Of a DNA stretch of 20,770 nt, positions 1-7,809 are shown one piece after another. Position numbers and translations under genes: made by a program. The notes under the pieces are model-generated. The model was not told the DNA's origin and made no database searches. It saw nothing but the letters and a program-made list of their open reading frames with translations. The DNA is from a virus. Numbering within the stretch: the stretch's first letter is position 1; each line of letters opens with the position of its first letter. Where the stretch lies: the IMG/VR virus record IMGVR_UViG_3300048548_000772, positions 1 to 20,770 of that record; one strand, 5' to 3'.

Positions 1-635
1 GCAGTAGCATCAGCAGAACCAATGATTTTAAACTGAGACTCAATTGGGTCTTCGTTTGAATCCCATGAGTTTGCAATTAAGAAACCGCCAGCCAAGAAGT
101 AACGTTCGATGTGTTCGATTGGGGAAGCCCAGTCAGAAGCACCGAGGTTTACGGTAAACTCTTGGTCACCACCACCGATTGTGTATCCAGAAACAACAGG
201 GGAGTTTTGATCGGCAGCTTTTCCGCCCTCTACTGCAAAGTACCCACTATTGATAACCGAACGCTGACGGCGTTGGATGTATGGAAGAATGATTGATTGC
301 TCGGAAATATTTACACGATTAATCAACGGCTTGATATTAGTTACTGAACTATTAAGAAGAGCAACTAAGCCACGCTCTTGCACACCAAGCATTTTTGCTT
401 CTGCAGAGCTAGCTATCACGCGAGCTAAATCAATCTCTTTATTAGAAAGAGCTTCAAATTCCGCAGGAGTTAAACCCTTGATGGATGCGTTAGTAAGTGT
501 GCAACCAGTGGAATCATCTACTTTAATGATACGCCCAAACCCAGCATCACGCGTAAGGTTAGAGCTAGTGATTGCGGTGTTTCCCGGCTCAACAGATTGA
601 CCTGGAGTGGGCATGTTTGGATCGCTTATAGCCAT
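1..635 (-). CDS. Probable major capsid protein, N-terminal part (cut by window edge)
   Basis: An open frame of 211 codons runs from ATG at 635 off the left edge, so the C-terminus is missing. It begins MAISDPNMPTPGQS and continues with a Thr/Ser-rich arm, a helical segment around residues 60-110 (GLTPAEFEALSNKEIDLARV), then Gly-rich beta-type sequence containing GYTIGGGDQEFTVNLGASDW. The capsid call rests on position: it directly follows portal and scaffold in the order normal for podovirus-like head cassettes. I do not recognise a specific capsid family motif, so another virion protein is possible. No Shine-Dalgarno is visible before the ATG; a TATAAT lies only 3 nt upstream of it, and one copy of the dispersed palindrome lies 20 nt upstream. 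The gap separating it from the scaffold gene suggests independent or adjusted expression. Confidence 0.6.
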   Translation of the reverse strand, partial: MAISDPNMPTPGQSVEPGNTAITSSNLTRDAGFGRIIKVDDSTGCTLTNASIKGLTPAEFEALSNKEIDLARVIASSAEAKMLGVQERGLVALLNSSVTNIKPLINRVNISEQSIILPYIQRRQRSVINSGYFAVEGGKAADQNSPVVSGYTIGGGDQEFTVNLGASDWASPIEHIERYFLAGGFLIANSWDSNEDPIESQFKIIGSADAT

Positions 636-655
636 AATATTATATTGATTTGTTA

Positions 656-677
656 GTTACACATTAATTCGTGTTAC
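656..677 (-). promoter_or_regulatory. Dispersed palindrome, copy A (upstream of capsid)
   Basis: Plus-strand arms GTTACAC (656-662) and GTGTTAC (671-677) form a 7-bp inverted repeat with one mismatch around the 8-nt spacer ATTAATTC. The same 22-nt layout recurs at 20586-20607 with nearly the same spacer (TTTAATTC) and in diverged form at 4971-4992. It lies 20 nt before the ATG of the capsid gene in the otherwise untranslated 636-795 gap. Role as operator or late-promoter element is inference. Confidence 0.5.
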
Positions 678-694
678 AATCATAATATCATGTA

Positions 695-715
695 GAATGC
701 CTTAAATCGGCATTC
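695..715 (-). other. Perfect hairpin in scaffold-capsid gap
   Basis: GAATGCC (695-701) and GGCATTC (709-715) pair over 7 bp around a 7-nt loop. Two further stem candidates share the gap: CCCC/GGGG at 737-750, which can extend through a 2-nt bulge, and CTAAAAC/GTTTTAG at 776-792 just after the scaffold stop. None is followed by a T-run on the minus strand, so they are not standard intrinsic terminators. They could set the scaffold to capsid expression ratio or protect mRNA ends; that is speculation. Confidence 0.4.
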
Positions 716-795
716 CGTAACATTTTTACCTAAATTCCCCAATAAAGGGGTTTAAGTTATATGTTTAGCGATTTCCTAAAACTATGTTTTAGAAA

Positions 796-2145
796 CTACA
801 AACCAAGGGTATTGAATAGTGCGTTGGTTTGGATGGGCTTTGGCTTAGAGTCAACTTGAGTACCTTGCCTTGGTGTAGCATTTACAATTGGCGGTTTAGC
901 TTTAGGTTGTGGTGCTTGCTCCTGTTTATTAACTCCCCTCTTATATCCTGCCGCTTCCATTTGCTTTCTATGGTTAGAAATACCATTGGTAATCATATCT
1001 TGATACCTTAATACTAATAGTTTCATTAAGTCATTATCCGACCAAGTGTAATACTGACTGCGTTTATTCTCGGGAGTCTGAAAGTATCTCTCTCTTCGCA
1101 TGAAAACTTTACCGTCTTGCTCGGTCTGCCCAGATTTAACAAAATTGCTCTGCTCCATCTCAAGCCAATCATTTAAATCTTTATGCACTTGGTTATTTTC
1201 AACATCCAACTGAGTAGCTGGATCAAGGAATATATCAGTTAGTGCATCCGCGTGGGTAAGCATTTTTTGAGTCATGCCTTCGAGGATCTGAAACTCAAAT
1301 GGGTTTTCATCAGATAACTTCTTTATAGCCTCATCACCACCTTCTGCGAGTTTTTGCCTATACTCTTCCGGTATTACTCTCTGCTGGGCAACTCTCCTGA
1401 AATTAGCCTTAGCCTCATTCAGTTTAGGGGCAGATTCAAAATGATTAATCTTATTCTTTAATTCCTGTATTTCCTTTTGATGTGCCTTGGATGCTCTAGA
1501 TTCCGCCTCATCAATGATCATCTCCCGATTGACTTTTTCTTCATCAAGCCTCGTAAATGATGGTCTGTTCTTTTTAATAAAAGATGCGTATTCTTCGTCC
1601 GTACTTGGATCAAAGTGTACATCTTCATCAATTCTCTTATCGAGATATGCCTTACTTTTCTTTAGGTAGGATTTGAATTGTGTCGATTTACCCTTATGCC
1701 CATCTAGCTTTTTCTCTGCATACTTGACTTTTTCGTATAGCGACCTCTCTTCCGGAATTAGTGAGTTGACGAACTCTATCTCCTCGGGATCCTCTTTGGG
1801 TTCTTCCTTAAGGTTGAAAGTTGGTTGCTTAAGAACATCTTCGGGAACTTCAGGGTCTACTACCTTCCGTAGTTTTTTCTTTTTGGGTTCTGTCTTTTCT
1901 GGCTCCGTAACAGGCTCAACTTCCTCTTCCCCTAAATCCTCTTGGGGTTGCTTGGATAAATCTATCTCGTCTACTGCGTCCGCAATACTTATAGGTCTAC
2001 CTAAATCCTCTTCGGGTTCTTCTTGAACCGGTGCAGCTTCTTCAGCAACATCAAATAATGTTTTAAATAAAGGGTTATCAGCCCCTTGCTTAATTGGCTG
2101 TTCAGCCACTTGCTCTTCTACTGCTTCTTGATTTTCTTCACTCAT
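796..2145 (-). CDS. Head scaffolding protein
   Basis: 449 aa, very rich in Glu, Asp, Lys and Gln, with almost no hydrophobic core, typical of podovirus scaffolding proteins that guide procapsid assembly and are then removed. Residues 1-130 hold acidic stretches alternating with Pro/Lys runs (EPEKTEPKKKKLRK); residues about 120-240 read as long charged helix or coiled coil (KYAEKKLDGHKGKSTQFKSY, EAESRASKAHQKEIQELKNK). The C-terminus has a basic Pro/Gln-rich tail ending QTNALFNTLGL; in scaffolds the C-terminus commonly carries the capsid-binding helix. Its ATG overlaps the portal stop as ATGA (2142-2145), so the two are translationally coupled. Identification is by composition and position between portal and capsid, not by a conserved motif. 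Confidence 0.75.
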   Translation of the reverse strand: MSEENQEAVEEQVAEQPIKQGADNPLFKTLFDVAEEAAPVQEEPEEDLGRPISIADAVDEIDLSKQPQEDLGEEEVEPVTEPEKTEPKKKKLRKVVDPEVPEDVLKQPTFNLKEEPKEDPEEIEFVNSLIPEERSLYEKVKYAEKKLDGHKGKSTQFKSYLKKSKAYLDKRIDEDVHFDPSTDEEYASFIKKNRPSFTRLDEEKVNREMIIDEAESRASKAHQKEIQELKNKINHFESAPKLNEAKANFRRVAQQRVIPEEYRQKLAEGGDEAIKKLSDENPFEFQILEGMTQKMLTHADALTDIFLDPATQLDVENNQVHKDLNDWLEMEQSNFVKSGQTEQDGKVFMRRERYFQTPENKRSQYYTWSDNDLMKLLVLRYQDMITNGISNHRKQMEAAGYKRGVNKQEQAPQPKAKPPIVNATPRQGTQVDSKPKPIQTNALFNTLGL

Positions 2146-4421
2146 AATTGTACTTGTTGCTCGGGTGACGTCATTGCTTGTTGCTCGGGCGCTATTGGAG
2201 GTCCTTCTCCTTCAACACCTGGTGCGACCTCCCCTTCTTGTATATCCTCCTCTTTTTCTGCTTTCTGCAAGAGGGCTTGTAATACCTGCATAACCTGAGG
2301 CCACTGCTCTTTAAGTTTTGTTACAAATTGTTCGTTGCCGACATTGTTTAACTCCTGCTCTTGGTCGGCTTCATCTGTTTCTAGTTTAAGATCATGAGCT
2401 CCGGACATACGGAATATTTCGTTAAACATCGTAAATACGCGCTCTTTCCCGAGTGCCTGTGCCATATCTGGAACTTGCAGTAACTGCATTACCAACTGAC
2501 CCAACACCTGTGCAGATTGAGTATCCCTTGCTCTTTCGGCGCCATCTCGACCACTAAATAAATATTCATACACAAGGCTATCGGGTTTACCAATTACATT
2601 TCGAGATGAAATACTTTCGCCTCCTGATGTCTCAACATCAAACCCCGCTTCTCTGATAATATTCTCTGAGTATCTACCTTTGATTGGGACAATGAAAGAA
2701 TCAGTGGAGCATGAAACTAAATGCTCATATAAAACCTTCTTCATGGCGGCCCTCATATCATCAATTCCCTCGGAGATAAATGAGTAGATGGCATTTGTAG
2801 TGTTACTTATCTCAGCAACTTCGGTTGCACTGATTTCTCGAGGAGCGGGCTGTCCTAACTCTTGTGGAGAAAGGATCAGCAATCGCTCAACGAGATTTAG
2901 CAACTGGAGGATTGCTTGGATCGACTGATTAACACCAGCAGAAAGTTCTTTTTGTACATCGACTACTTTAATGAAGTCGTGATTATTTATACCTAGATCG
3001 GCAGCTTTTTGACCAGAGTAGAATAGTGCTTTTGGCTTTGAGTAAAAACTATCGTCAGCTAGCGCATCCTTTATGTATTCTTTTACATCATCATCTAGGG
3101 CATCTTGGTCGATAGCGAATATCTTAAACATACTCATCTTCATCTGCTCCAGCATTGAACTAAGTATGTTAGTCAACTGGTCTTGGTAAGGCATGATCTC
3201 ATGAGCTACTGATATATTCGCCATGCGATCATCGTTCTCATTTATACCACCATATATAGCAGGAAGAGATGGAAGGTACTCGGCATAAACAACTGTCTCA
3301 TCACTTGCTACAGTTAATTTTAGCCAAACCTCATGCGGGTATTCACCTAAACCATCACGCTTGGGATTTACCTTCATGCACATTTGAGTAACGAACATTC
3401 CTTTATCTTCTTCCTCGGAAGCATAAATTCCAACCTGTGCGGTACGCTCATTTCTGAACGCATATGTATCATTGACCTTCGGGAAGGAGATGTCGTCATT
3501 AAAGTAATATCCGAAGAAATCTGCGTAGGTGCTATATAGGGAAGATAAACTATTGGTAAAGCTGATCTTATCGGAGTTCCATGTTTCAGGGTTTCCGTGT
3601 ATATCTCCGTATCTAACAATATCCCAATACCCTATCCATTCGGGTCCCTGGTTGTTATTAATATCATGCAATGGCCGAGAAGTGTCTCGCAGTACTCTCG
3701 ATGGATGAGGTGTAGTGAATTTAACTCCACCCTTCTCGCAATAAGATTCAAGATTTCGTTCGCCGGTTAATGAATCCTTATTATATCTCCATTGAATATC
3801 CTCAGTCCAAGAAGTAGTAGGGAAGGCAACGCTATGACCATACATAAACATCTGGCGGATCGTCTGCTCAAATTGATGGCGATACCCAAACTGCTCGGTC
3901 ATCATCTCTACTCGTTGGGATAAAACATCAGCCCTAAGCTTGTCAGCAAGGTTAGTACTTCTTGCTTCAAACTTGAAATACGGGAATAGGTTACTGAATC
4001 TACTAGCCTGTGCCGCAACACGACGGGTAACATAGGACCTAATTATATTAACTGAAACTTCATATAACCTAAGTGCATTTATGCTCTTTAATTGACCTTC
4101 ATCATCATACTCGCAGAACTTATCCGCCATACCAAGGTCATCAAGCTTACCGTGAGTTTGCTCTAAAGATATCTTTCCTTGTGCATACTGTAATAACGGA
4201 ATTGTTGACTTATTAATGGGGAGCGAATCCCACGCCATATCAACACTCATATAAAGCTTGGAATGTTCAGCACAGGAGCGAATACCTTCTATTATTCTTG
4301 ATTGGACTAAATCTTGAAACCTGGTTCTTGTCTCAAAGTCTGCGCCTTCAGTTGAAGTAAATATATCACGCAAGCGCTCCTGCGTGCATCCAAACTTTTT
4401 TAGTATATCTTTATTTACCAT
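2142..4421 (-). CDS. Portal protein (head-tail connector)
   Basis: 759 aa, in the size range of long podovirus portals. It would form the dodecameric ring through which DNA is packaged and ejected. Visible features are the helical N-terminal half (RLYEVSVNIIRSYVTRRVAA, RADVLSQRVEMMTEQFGYRH), the aromatic strand region FMYGHSVAFPTTSWTEDIQW, and a middle region resembling portal wing and stem (SVAHEIMPYQDQLTNILSSM). The last 110 residues are helical and then Gln/Glu/Pro-rich (EEDIQEGEVAPGVEGEGPP), as in portals with a barrel-type extension. Its ATG overlaps the upstream basic ORF by 11 nt and its stop overlaps the scaffold start by 4 nt. The call rests on length, general sequence character and position directly between terminase and scaffold. 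Confidence 0.85.
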   Translation of the reverse strand: MVNKDILKKFGCTQERLRDIFTSTEGADFETRTRFQDLVQSRIIEGIRSCAEHSKLYMSVDMAWDSLPINKSTIPLLQYAQGKISLEQTHGKLDDLGMADKFCEYDDEGQLKSINALRLYEVSVNIIRSYVTRRVAAQASRFSNLFPYFKFEARSTNLADKLRADVLSQRVEMMTEQFGYRHQFEQTIRQMFMYGHSVAFPTTSWTEDIQWRYNKDSLTGERNLESYCEKGGVKFTTPHPSRVLRDTSRPLHDINNNQGPEWIGYWDIVRYGDIHGNPETWNSDKISFTNSLSSLYSTYADFFGYYFNDDISFPKVNDTYAFRNERTAQVGIYASEEEDKGMFVTQMCMKVNPKRDGLGEYPHEVWLKLTVASDETVVYAEYLPSLPAIYGGINENDDRMANISVAHEIMPYQDQLTNILSSMLEQMKMSMFKIFAIDQDALDDDVKEYIKDALADDSFYSKPKALFYSGQKAADLGINNHDFIKVVDVQKELSAGVNQSIQAILQLLNLVERLLILSPQELGQPAPREISATEVAEISNTTNAIYSFISEGIDDMRAAMKKVLYEHLVSCSTDSFIVPIKGRYSENIIREAGFDVETSGGESISSRNVIGKPDSLVYEYLFSGRDGAERARDTQSAQVLGQLVMQLLQVPDMAQALGKERVFTMFNEIFRMSGAHDLKLETDEADQEQELNNVGNEQFVTKLKEQWPQVMQVLQALLQKAEKEEDIQEGEVAPGVEGEGPPIAPEQQAMTSPEQQVQL

Positions 4422-4770
4422 CTTCTGTGAAGTTAAACGGGTTGGGGATCGTATCCTTTGTGTAATGCTGTAAATACCTGTGCTCGATTACCGTAAGGAG
4501 CAGTGAGAGCGATCCGGAGAATGGCTTTATTGATGTCAAGGTTTTGCAGAATGAATCGTGAGGCGTATGCAATAAACTTGAAAGTTCTCCGTAGTTCATT
4601 CTTAGGAAACCACATAATCTATCTACTCTCTGTTTGTCCCATCTTTTTCTTATTCCTAGACGCTCATAATGAGCATCCATTAATACAGAAGCGGATGTAG
4701 CAAACTTAGAGTCCCCCGGAGCCTTCCTCTGTATCTCCCTCTTCCTCGGAGCTACTCTCGCTTTCTTCAT
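4411..4770 (-). CDS. Small basic protein, possible HTH, between terL and portal
   Basis: 119 aa from ATG at 4770; a GTG at 4776 is an alternative and an ATG at 4680 would give a shorter form without overlap. The N-terminus is strongly basic (MKKARVAPRKREIQRK). Residues about 40-105 look like a small helical domain (RVDRLCGFLRMNYGELSSLL, then PFSGSLSLLLTVIEHRYL), which could be a helix-turn-helix; the phrase SGS followed by LLL..IE resembles small phage regulators, but I do not recognise a family. The first 65 nt overlap the end of the acidic gene 4706-4966 in another frame, so if the start is right the same DNA encodes an acidic tail and a basic head. It overlaps the portal start by 11 nt. 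Confidence 0.6.
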   Translation of the reverse strand: MKKARVAPRKREIQRKAPGDSKFATSASVLMDAHYERLGIRKRWDKQRVDRLCGFLRMNYGELSSLLHTPHDSFCKTLTSIKPFSGSLSLLLTVIEHRYLQHYTKDTIPNPFNFTEDGK

Positions 4771-4966
4771 CGTCACCGCCAGTTTTTGAAATAGTTATAT
4801 CTGAATCATTGTCATTAAATGATGCAGAGAATTTTTTATCGGACAATTCCTTGACAGTAAAAGCCGCAGACAATCTAACCTCGTCTCCGACTTGAATGCC
4901 ATCAAGCATTGTTAGAATATCTGGATACATTTCCAGGTCAAAATTTGCTAGTGATTCCATATGCAT
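4706..4966 (-). CDS. Small acidic protein, unknown
   Basis: 86 aa, or 84 aa if the second in-frame ATG at 4960 is used. Residues 1-60 look like a small beta-rich domain (IQVGDEVRLSAAFTVKELSD, then KKFSASFNDNDSDITIS). The last 25 residues are almost only Asp, Glu, Ser and Gly, an intrinsically disordered acidic tail. I do not recognise a family. It lies between the large terminase and portal genes, where phages often put small head-completion or regulatory proteins. A copy of the dispersed palindrome (4971-4992) ends 4 nt before the ATG, suggesting that a transcript or regulatory step begins here. Confidence 0.65.
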   Translation of the reverse strand: MHMESLANFDLEMYPDILTMLDGIQVGDEVRLSAAFTVKELSDKKFSASFNDNDSDITISKTGGDDEESESSSEEEGDTEEGSGGL

Positions 4967-4970
4967 ATTT

Positions 4971-4992
4971 GAAACTTATGTTTTAGTGTTAC
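4971..4992 (-). promoter_or_regulatory. Dispersed palindrome, copy C, with weak promoter
   Basis: Plus-strand GAAAC (4971-4975) and GTGTTAC (4986-4992) occupy the same 22-nt register as copies A and B; the GTGTTAC arm is identical and the other arm has diverged. On the minus strand TTGATT (4996-5001) and TAAGTT (4973-4978) sit 17 nt apart and bracket or overlap it. It fills the 31-nt gap between terL and the acidic gene. Confidence 0.4.
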
Positions 4993-4997
4993 AAAAA

Positions 4998-6542
4998 TCA
5001 AGCACCAATATCCATGATTTCAGTTTTAACCTCAGGAGTTGGACCAAGGCTCATTGAGTCGTAATGAAGAAACACATACGACATTGCATCAAAGGGGTGT
5101 ACATAAACGCTTCTCTTCGGTTTATATGATATATTTGGATCGTATGTTTTACCTTGTTTTTCAGATATTAGATTCTGAAACATCTTACATATTGAAGTAC
5201 ATTGAGCAGATACAAGGAACTGCTCGCTCTGCAGTTTTGCGATTGTCAAGCGAACCCGTGACTCTACGGATCCATTGAACTTCGGGGCGGCTCGCATCTT
5301 TATAGGTCGCAACTTGAATGTTTCTGCCTTCGATCTCGAAATCTCTTCTATATCTTTAACATCATAGGATCCTGTCTTTGCCCTAAATTGATTGAATGCG
5401 GAGTTATCTGATACATGGTTAAATGTAAAGTCATGGTCGCACTTTCTATTCCAGTATGCCATTTTTCTCATGAGTAATGGAACTAAGGTAGTATATGGAA
5501 GCTTCTTATTTATGGTAACCAACTCATCAAACACCGTCCATATTGTTCTGTCGGCACCTGGTAAAGCTTGCATGAAGATACAGGCATTATTTACAGAACC
5601 GGGATCCCATCCGACTATTATCGGGTAATTTACATTTGGGAGAATGCCTGTTTTCGCATCCCCCCTCACATGTAGTGACTTATTAAAGTATGGGCCAAAT
5701 ATTGCATTACCCGCCGGTCGATCAATCCATTCACCCCGCACCATTCGTGCTTCCTCAATTGGGTCGGACTTAACTGCCTCTTGGATTCTGTCGTAGTATC
5801 CCGCAGGTAGGTTATCTATATTATCCTCTATCTTTACATGATAAACTGCGTAATCTGTATTCCATACTCCATCTTTATTGTATGGATCTTCAAAGAATCT
5901 CTTATATACCCAATGGCTCGGACCATCTGGATTGCAGGCTGCTAAATATTGCTGTGGGCCATGAATGCCCTGCCTGCGACCTAACTGCTGAACTACTGCA
6001 TTGAAGTAATCATCTGTATCTAAGTTTGTAAGCTCATCCACAAATATCAAAGACGGTTCAAAACCCTTAATTCTATCTTTAATGAAAGACCCATAAGGAA
6101 CTGATATTAGGCACACTCTAGAGGATCCACCAAACCGATTCGTTATATCTATAAACAAGTTCTTTTGAGTGTCTTGCTTCTCATCTGTATGCACCAGGTT
6201 AATACCGTCCACCCACTCGGGAAGTATCTCCACTTGCAACTTGTGCCATACCCCACCCATTGTTGCCTGAGATCGCACACCGACAATTATTAAAGCTAGA
6301 GCATTAAAGTTTTCATAGCAATGACGCACCAACTTATGCCCACCAAGTGAATAGGTTTTCCCGGAACCCCTTTCCCCATATGCAAGTATGTAATTAGATG
6401 GATCATCAAAGATCAGTCTCTGGGTTTTGGTTAACGATGGCAACCAAGGCTCAGACTCACCCTCTACTTCAGGAGAGCTTGCCTCAGGTGCAAACTTCTC
6501 AATCAGTATTTTGTGGTCAATCTTTGTTTTCTTCTTTGGCAT
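4998..6542 (-). CDS. terL: Large terminase subunit (packaging ATPase and nuclease)
   Basis: 514 aa. The N-terminal ATPase has a Walker A-like loop at residues 55-63 (YGERGSGKT) and Walker B with catalytic acid at 166-170 (IFVDE), followed by the coupling-motif region. The C-terminal RNase H-like nuclease domain begins about residue 305 with IIVGWDPGSVNNACIF (Asp313 as first metal ligand), followed by SDNSAFN and, near the end, HPFDAMSYVF for the last acidic ligand. The protein cuts and pumps phage DNA into the procapsid through the portal. Its ATG overlaps the end of terS by 26 nt, the standard pairing. The AACNPDGPSHW segment around residue 202 matches the conserved ATPase region of many terminases. 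Confidence 0.95.
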   Translation of the reverse strand: MPKKKTKIDHKILIEKFAPEASSPEVEGESEPWLPSLTKTQRLIFDDPSNYILAYGERGSGKTYSLGGHKLVRHCYENFNALALIIVGVRSQATMGGVWHKLQVEILPEWVDGINLVHTDEKQDTQKNLFIDITNRFGGSSRVCLISVPYGSFIKDRIKGFEPSLIFVDELTNLDTDDYFNAVVQQLGRRQGIHGPQQYLAACNPDGPSHWVYKRFFEDPYNKDGVWNTDYAVYHVKIEDNIDNLPAGYYDRIQEAVKSDPIEEARMVRGEWIDRPAGNAIFGPYFNKSLHVRGDAKTGILPNVNYPIIVGWDPGSVNNACIFMQALPGADRTIWTVFDELVTINKKLPYTTLVPLLMRKMAYWNRKCDHDFTFNHVSDNSAFNQFRAKTGSYDVKDIEEISRSKAETFKLRPIKMRAAPKFNGSVESRVRLTIAKLQSEQFLVSAQCTSICKMFQNLISEKQGKTYDPNISYKPKRSVYVHPFDAMSYVFLHYDSMSLGPTPEVKTEIMDIGA

Positions 6543-7191
6543 CCTTTAATTCTTTAAGAGGTCGAAACCCTGGCTTTTTCTTTGTGCCCTGCTTTTCTTT
6601 TTCTCCTGCCAATTTAAGCTGAAACTCTAACCCTTTCAAAAGTCTGTCATAAAACTTACCCTGCTGTTCAGTTGCTTGGAGAAATAATCTAGTTTGCAGT
6701 ATTCTCTCCTCAGCATCCATCTCCGGATCGTCAAGTGCATCTTTAAGTGCTTCCGTAACTTCAAAAAGAGACATATTCTGCCTAATGTTTACCTTCTGCG
6801 TAACTCTTAACGCTTCTGCCATTAGCAACCCAACAGAATCATCGAAGTCCTCAAATATCTTTAACTTCTCTACATTATTTGGATTAGATAAAATATTCTC
6901 TAGCTCATTATTAAATATAAACTTACTGTTTTTATCAATAGCACCAATTAATCTACTCCCCTCAGGGTCATCAAATTCGTTCTGTCGCTCCATTAACTCA
7001 ATAGAATCGGGTTTTATATCCTTAGTGCCATTCTTTACCCAGATAGAATAAAGCTGGGGATCATGGTAGACGCGCTCCCTGATTTGCTTTGCGGGGACAC
7101 CGAAGTGTTCACCTACTTTCCCGTAATCTCCATCTAGCTCTTTCATTGCCGCGGCTAGCACATCGGTTTTTATTTTATGAGTTCTGGGCAT
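6517..7191 (-). CDS. terS: Small terminase subunit (DNA recognition)
   Basis: 224 aa from the ATG of MPRTHKIKTD; the frame is open for 31 more codons upstream, but that stretch overlaps the previous gene and reads poorly, so the later start is preferred. Residues 8-50 form an HTH-like unit (DVLAAAMKELDGDYGKVGEH, then FGVPAKQIRERVYHD) fitting the DNA-binding domain of small terminases. The middle is helical (NNVEKLKIFEDFDDSVGLLM) and suits the oligomerisation core; the C-terminus is basic and charged. It starts inside the last 17 nt of the previous gene and overlaps terL by 26 nt. The identification rests on HTH, size and pairing with terL. Confidence 0.8.
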   Translation of the reverse strand: MPRTHKIKTDVLAAAMKELDGDYGKVGEHFGVPAKQIRERVYHDPQLYSIWVKNGTKDIKPDSIELMERQNEFDDPEGSRLIGAIDKNSKFIFNNELENILSNPNNVEKLKIFEDFDDSVGLLMAEALRVTQKVNIRQNMSLFEVTEALKDALDDPEMDAEERILQTRLFLQATEQQGKFYDRLLKGLEFQLKLAGEKEKQGTKKKPGFRPLKELKDAKEENKD

Positions 7192-7552
7192 TTTGCAGTA
7201 TTGATATGAGTGGAACAAATGTAGTCTCCCAATGACTACTCCTACGAAGGAAGGCATAAGTTCCCTTTCTCGTATAAGCTGCAACTCGGTTGCGATCTAA
7301 GTAATCAAACGGATCAAAGTTACAACCCTTACAGAATTGCTTAGCCTCACCAACGGTTACATTATCCCAACTTGTTAGTTTAGATATACGACGAACTGAT
7401 TCAAGTTGTATGCCCCCACGGATAGCAACCTCTTGATCGCTCAGGGCACAGTGAATCCTGTTACCGTTACGCTCTTTTGCGTATAATCTTACAAATACCG
7501 GTGGATACTTAGTTAGTATCTGCCACGGGGACCTTTTTCCATTTTTGTGCAT
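7175..7552 (-). CDS. Conserved-looking hypothetical protein upstream of terS
   Basis: 125 aa, not recognised as a named family. It reads as a compact folded domain with several features of a DNA-associated phage protein: an HTH-like run ALSDQEVAIRGGIQLESVRR followed by ISKLTSWDNVTVGEAKQFCK, then CNFDPFDYLDRNRVAAYTR and an aromatic end (YAFLRRSSHWETTF). The phrases suggest recognition of sequence or a site-specific regulator, but this is inference. It overlaps the upstream gene by 44 nt and terS by 17 nt, so it belongs to the packaging transcription unit. Confidence 0.7.
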   Translation of the reverse strand: MHKNGKRSPWQILTKYPPVFVRLYAKERNGNRIHCALSDQEVAIRGGIQLESVRRISKLTSWDNVTVGEAKQFCKGCNFDPFDYLDRNRVAAYTRKGTYAFLRRSSHWETTFVPLISILQNAQNS

Positions 7553-7739
7553 TTTTTAACTGGTGGTTCATGTCTGGCGAGCATGAATCAATATTCGCCA
7601 GAACAACTTTCGTTTTACATCCCGCACGGTGACCAGTTAAAACCCAAGAATCAAAATATTCACCCAGGACTGGACGCACTCGTTCGTATGCATCAAATGC
7701 TTCAGCCCTAACCTTATTTACTTTTTTATCATCCTCCAT
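7509..7739 (-). CDS. Small hypothetical protein, first gene of packaging block
   Basis: 76 aa. Charged helical N-terminus (KVNKVRAEAFDAYERVRPVL), then GEYFDSWVLTGHRAGCKTKV with a Gly/His/Cys-containing turn, ending in a Lys-rich helix. No family recognised. It is the first gene after the integrase stop and is preceded by a 70-nt gap holding a promoter-like element and one palindrome copy, so it probably opens the late transcript that continues through terS, terL and portal. It overlaps the next gene by 44 nt. Confidence 0.65.
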   Translation of the reverse strand: MEDDKKVNKVRAEAFDAYERVRPVLGEYFDSWVLTGHRAGCKTKVVLANIDSCSPDMNHQLKNAQKWKKVPVADTN

Positions 7740-7766
7740 GTTTTAAGAAGTAAAAACTAATACTAA

Positions 7767-7796
7767 AATATGCAACACGAAAAAGTGTGTTATCAA
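7767..7796 (-). promoter_or_regulatory. Candidate late promoter with palindrome copy D
   Basis: On the minus strand TTGATA (7791-7796) and CATATT (7767-7772) are 18 nt apart. Between them lies a palindrome in the same 22-nt register as the other copies (7772-7793; plus-strand arms GCAACAC and GTGTTAT, five of seven pairs matching). This is the only gap (7740-7809) between integrase and the packaging genes. Confidence 0.4.
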
Positions 7797-7809
7797 TTTT
7801 ATGTAGGAT

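Noticed and set aside
1673-2026. Long plus-strand ORFs inside scaffold, portal and terminase genes
   Set aside because: Ser/Cys-rich antisense shadows of Glu/Lys-rich genes, without start signals or family motifs.
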